Below, piece after piece: positions 40,651-43,120 of a DNA stretch of 43,120 nt. This stretch comes from Sedimenticola sp. (GTDB lineage: Bacteria > Pseudomonadota > Gammaproteobacteria > Chromatiales > Chromatiaceae). The notes under the pieces were generated by a model. That model made no database searches. It was not told the origin of the DNA and saw only the letters and a list, made by a program, of their open reading frames with translations. A program made the position numbers and the translations under genes. Numbering within the stretch: position 1 is the first letter of the stretch; the number at the start of each line of letters is the position of its first letter. The stretch lies in contig JALSJZ010000153.1 of assembly GCA_026989135.1 (NCBI GenBank), forward strand, positions 1 to 43,120. The letters run 5' to 3'.

Positions 40651-41418
40651 TTAGTGTTTTGGCGCATCTTCCCCTGGGGAATCTGTAGAGAGGCTTTCAG
40701 CCACTGCTGCTTTTTCCAGCATGGCACTAAAGTTTCTCATGGATTGCAGGTGAATATAGATCAGCTCAAGGGCATCATTCTTGGCCAGATCAGCCAACTG
40801 ATCGCCTGTAAGCAGCTTAAGCTTCTCACGGCTGATAGCCATAAAACCGCCAAGTGATCCTGCTTCTCCACCCGGCGTGGTATATTTCGCTTCCATCGGT
40901 TCCAGCAGGTCAAGTTCTCGCAGCTTATCGCAGAAGAGCCGGGTGCGCTGGTACTGCATCTGGTACTCTTTCAGAAACTCCAGGACATTAGAGAGGTACT
41001 GAGTATGTTCCCCGTCCGTATCAAACAGCCGCTCTCCCCTTCCCTCTTGATTACAGCCGGAAAACTCCTCATCAATACAGAGCGTAAAACTGGCACCTTC
41101 ATCAGAGCTTGAAAACACAAAAGGGTAGCGTCGGATAAAGGCCGGAATATATTTTGCCTGCCAGCTGCCACCCTCCTGCAGATAGAGATTCTCTTTATCA
41201 CGAACCCCCATTACTGCCGCAGGCATGATGGCATCTTCTCCGCCGGCAAAGACAACGGCATATTCTGTAGCCACGTTTTGGATCTCCACCGCCAACACCG
41301 GCACCGAGTTAACACTGCTGGCAAAGCTGTAGTCCGTGCCCGCCTTTACCGACCAGTCACGATGCTTTTGCTGATTAACCGGCACCACCTGCTCATAGAT
41401 TAATGCTTGTGTAGCCAC
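40651..41418 (-). CDS. SapC-family protein
   Basis: The 255-residue protein matches the SapC family, named after a protein encoded in the Campylobacter surface-layer secretion locus; its biochemical role is not established. Family features visible: the N-terminal stretch after HRDWSVKAGTDYSFA, then VPVLAVEIQNVATEYAVVF, LYLQEGGSWQAKYIPAFIRR followed by YPFVF, the acidic CIDEEFSG segment, and a C-terminal FMAISREKLKLLTGDQLADL region. There is no signal peptide or membrane segment, so it is probably cytoplasmic. The start is GTG at 41416-41418, supported by AAGGGAG six bases upstream. It lies about 276 bases upstream of the giant gene in the same direction, in keeping with SapC genes next to large surface proteins. 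Whether it belongs to the same transcript is unclear, because a separate -10 precedes the giant gene. Confidence 0.9.
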   Translation of the reverse strand: MATQALIYEQVVPVNQQKHRDWSVKAGTDYSFASSVNSVPVLAVEIQNVATEYAVVFAGGEDAIMPAAVMGVRDKENLYLQEGGSWQAKYIPAFIRRYPFVFSSSDEGASFTLCIDEEFSGCNQEGRGERLFDTDGEHTQYLSNVLEFLKEYQMQYQRTRLFCDKLRELDLLEPMEAKYTTPGGEAGSLGGFMAISREKLKLLTGDQLADLAKNDALELIYIHLQSMRNFSAMLEKAAVAESLSTDSPGEDAPKH

Positions 41419-41697
41419 TGCCGTCTCCCTTAATTTTTAGTAAAAAAATCAAACCCTTTCGATGCGCATATGATTAAGCAACACCACTGCAACCAACTCA
41501 GCTGCTGGAATGGGGTTCATACTGCCAGTCGATCATCCTATAATGCCGAGACAACATGGTGCAAATGAAAAACACCTGTTCAGCCAGTACGGGCACACCG
41601 TCCAGGTTATTATTGGTGGACTCAGTATTGGCTGACCTTCCCCCAAAACTGACCCCCACTGATTTGAGTGCTCCAAAGTTCTCAGGCTTAAAATACT
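41419..41697. other. Non-coding gap upstream of the SapC gene
   Basis: I see no gene here. The left part must hold the SapC promoter; only a weak candidate is visible on the minus strand (TTGCAC, 16 bases, TATAGG around 41535-41565). The right part, from about 41641, is likely the end of a decayed insertion sequence: CCCCAAAACTGA at 41641-41652 resembles CCCTAAAACGTA at 42371-42382 and may be a terminal repeat. Confidence 0.4.
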
Positions 41698-42151
41698 TTA
41701 CTGGATTTGCAATTCACGGGTGAGATTATGCGCAAAAATACCCGCAAACATTATAGAGCTGGTTGCCAGCACGCGTATTCACCGGCACATAATCCATCTG
41801 ACAATGCGACTTGAGTTCGGCAAAGACGCCCTCTTGCGATCCACGACCATCATGGAATGCAACGACCCTGCGTGGGCTGCCATGCTTACTCGCCACAATG
41901 ACCTTGAACTCGTATCCGTATTCAATGGGTTTGAACAGACCAAGCTGAATCGGCACCTTGTCCTGGCGCCTGACCTGCTTGTGGATGAAGATAAAGCGGC
42001 AGGGTGCACCCCAGGATTTGGGTTTCCAACGGGTTTCGAAGAAGCTGAGTTCTTCATCCGGCTTACACCATTGCTCCCTGCCTTCAATCATGCCCTTAAC
42101 CCATCTTTCGATTTCCCCGCCCAAACCAGCCAAAAAAATAGCGTAAGCCAT
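41698..42151 (-). pseudogene. IS1380-family transposase, C-terminal remnant with frameshift
   Basis: The minus strand encodes the last part of a DDE transposase of the IS1380 type: KVPIQLGLFKPIEYGYEFKV, VVAFHDGRGSQEGVFAELKS and CQMDYVPVNTRAGNQL are the conserved block around the catalytic Glu. Right after NQLY the frame is lost and runs to a TAA at 41726; shifting one base gives MFAGIFAHNLTRELQIQ and a stop at 41698, which is the expected continuation, so a frameshift is present. The N-terminal half with the first two catalytic Asp residues is missing, and the fragment begins at a sequence junction near 42153. It is not functional. The same family appears again at the right edge in the opposite direction. 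Confidence 0.82.
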
Positions 42152-42434
42152 TGAGCCTCTTGCAAAACTCTCGCCGATGAATGAATGAGAGCTACAGTTC
42201 GCACTTTATAAATACGAATAATCCTTATTCTTATAGGTTCTTTATGGTGGTTGCATTTTTTCCTCAAATCATCAGTGTTCCGCAATCCTAGCCATCCTTG
42301 GTTTTAAATGCCCAGCCAAGCTACCCATAATGGCTATAATAGACTTTCCCCCGGATCCCCAGATAGAAATCCCTAAAACGTAGGAAGCCTTGGCTGTATA
42401 ATGGTTAGCGACTAAACAGACCATCACTCATTGG
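42152..42434. other. Insertion-sequence junction region without genes
   Basis: No credible gene is seen. GAGCCTCTTGCAAAACTCTC (42154-42173) abuts the transposase remnant exactly where its homology ends and looks like the terminal repeat of another insertion sequence, but no matching partner copy is found in the window. CCCTAAAACGTAGG (42371-42384) could be the left end of the element whose transposase starts at 42435. The part in between is AT-rich. Confidence 0.35.
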
Positions 42435-43120
42435 GTGCACAACTCAAGGCTTACGATTATTCTACCCTACAAACTCGATACAACGAACGATTTACTCACA
42501 CCTCGTGCCGGTTTATTGGCCACTGATCAATTAATGGACTCCCTGAGCCTTGCCGAACGCATTGATCAGCACTTTCCACTCCCCAAAAGTAATCGAGGAT
42601 ATAAGCCCTCGGAATTCATCAAGACGTTTATCTTGATGCAGCACGAAGGCAGTTTTCACTTGGATGATATTCGCCACATTCAGGATGATGAGGCACTGCG
42701 CACTGTGCTGGCTCTCAAGAAACTCCCCAAGGCGACCACCCTTGGGGACTGGCTGAGACGAATGGGTAACCAGCCGCAAATCCAGGATGCCTGGGTGAAG
42801 GTGAATAAAGCCCTGCTGCAGTCAGCTTTGCACCGTTGCAAAAAAGTGACGCTGGATATTGATGTCACCGAAATTGTTGCACACAAAGCCGAAACGCAGT
42901 GGACATACAACAAGAACAAAGGCTTTATGCCGATGGTGGGGCATATTGCCCAGACCGGGCAGGTCGTAGCCGTAGATTTCCGTCAAGGCAATGTGCCGCC
43001 AGCGAAAGATAATCTGGCGTTTATCAAGCAGTGCCAACAATCCTTACCCGATGGCTGTGCCCTGAATGCGCTGCGTATCGATGCCGCCGGCTACCAAATA
43101 AAAATCATTCAGTATTGTGA
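42371..43120 (+). mobile_element. IS1380-family insertion sequence, left part
   Basis: The element is defined by the transposase reading frame that runs off the window. Its left end is tentatively put at CCCTAAAACGTAGG because IS1380-type ends begin with CC and the spacing to the gene, about 64 bases, is reasonable. The right end lies outside, so the terminal repeat and target duplication cannot be checked. Confidence 0.45.
42435..43120 (+). CDS. IS1380-family transposase, N-terminal part (3' end outside window)
   Basis: The frame is open from 42402 to the right edge with no stop. Translation gives LPYKLDTTNDLLTPRAGL, then DDIRHIQDDEALRTVLAL, TTLGDWLRRMGNQPQIQ, VTLDIDVTEIVAHKAETQW, KGFMPMVGHIAQTGQVV, and RQGNVPPAKDNLAFIKQC, the standard order of the IS1380 transposase up to the region of the second catalytic Asp (ALRIDAAGYQ). 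The first catalytic Asp is in LDIDVT. GTG at 42435 is the best start in frame; an ATG at 42534 would cut off conserved sequence. Ribosome-binding support is weak. No disruption is visible in the part shown, so this copy may be intact, unlike the minus-strand remnant to its left. Confidence 0.85.
   Translation, partial: MHNSRLTIILPYKLDTTNDLLTPRAGLLATDQLMDSLSLAERIDQHFPLPKSNRGYKPSEFIKTFILMQHEGSFHLDDIRHIQDDEALRTVLALKKLPKATTLGDWLRRMGNQPQIQDAWVKVNKALLQSALHRCKKVTLDIDVTEIVAHKAETQWTYNKNKGFMPMVGHIAQTGQVVAVDFRQGNVPPAKDNLAFIKQCQQSLPDGCALNALRIDAAGYQIKIIQYC

Noticed and set aside
42088-42285. A 65-residue open frame on the minus strand spanning the transposase remnant boundary
   Set aside because: It is out of frame with the transposase remnant and has no family features or ribosome-binding site.

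Overview
The window looks like a chromosomal segment of a gammaproteobacterium. This rests on the proteins: a class I glutamate-cysteine ligase (GshA), a Prc/Tsp tail-specific protease and a SapC-family protein, all in forms typical of that class. No rRNA, tRNA or other genus-level marker is present, so I do not name a genus. Almost everything is on the minus strand; I see no tRNA, rRNA or CRISPR array.

Layout from left to right: the 3' end of a short-chain dehydrogenase gene on the plus strand (1-402); then, all on the minus strand, gshA (408-1988), prc (2128-4284), a Nudix hydrolase (4320-5240), a small periplasmic HlyD-type adaptor (5309-6037), a shortened SecA-like ATPase (6047-8041), a PqqD-like/M50 protease/HlyD fusion (8034-10175), a GAF/HlyD membrane protein (10185-12038), and one enormous gene of about 28 kb (12124-40374, about 9416 residues). 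A SapC-family gene (40651-41418, minus) lies upstream of the giant gene. The right end (about 41640-43120) is insertion-sequence territory: a decayed IS1380-type transposase remnant on the minus strand, then the 5' half of a more intact IS1380-type transposase running off the window on the plus strand.

The centre of interest is the block 5309-40374. The giant protein has no classical signal peptide. It begins with a basic segment followed by the LEPR-XLL motif, then an RTX-rich block, thousands of residues of Gly/Ala/Ser-rich beta-type repeats, a Calx-beta-like block, a second RTX block and an acidic tail. Four genes lie directly downstream in the same direction, with gaps of 9-85 bases or overlaps: a SecA-type motor reduced to its ATPase core, a membrane protease fused to a PqqD-like domain and a periplasmic adaptor, a GAF-sensor adaptor and a soluble periplasmic adaptor. 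No ABC transporter and no outer-membrane TolC-like channel is in the window. I infer that these genes form a dedicated export or processing route for the giant protein, with the SecA-like protein as the ATPase, the two membrane-anchored adaptors and the small adaptor spanning the periplasm, and the PqqD-like domain as a candidate leader-recognition domain. This is an inference from gene order and domain content, not a demonstrated function.

GshA, Prc and the Nudix protein are ordinary housekeeping genes that share the strand and may receive read-through, but nothing ties them functionally to the giant protein.
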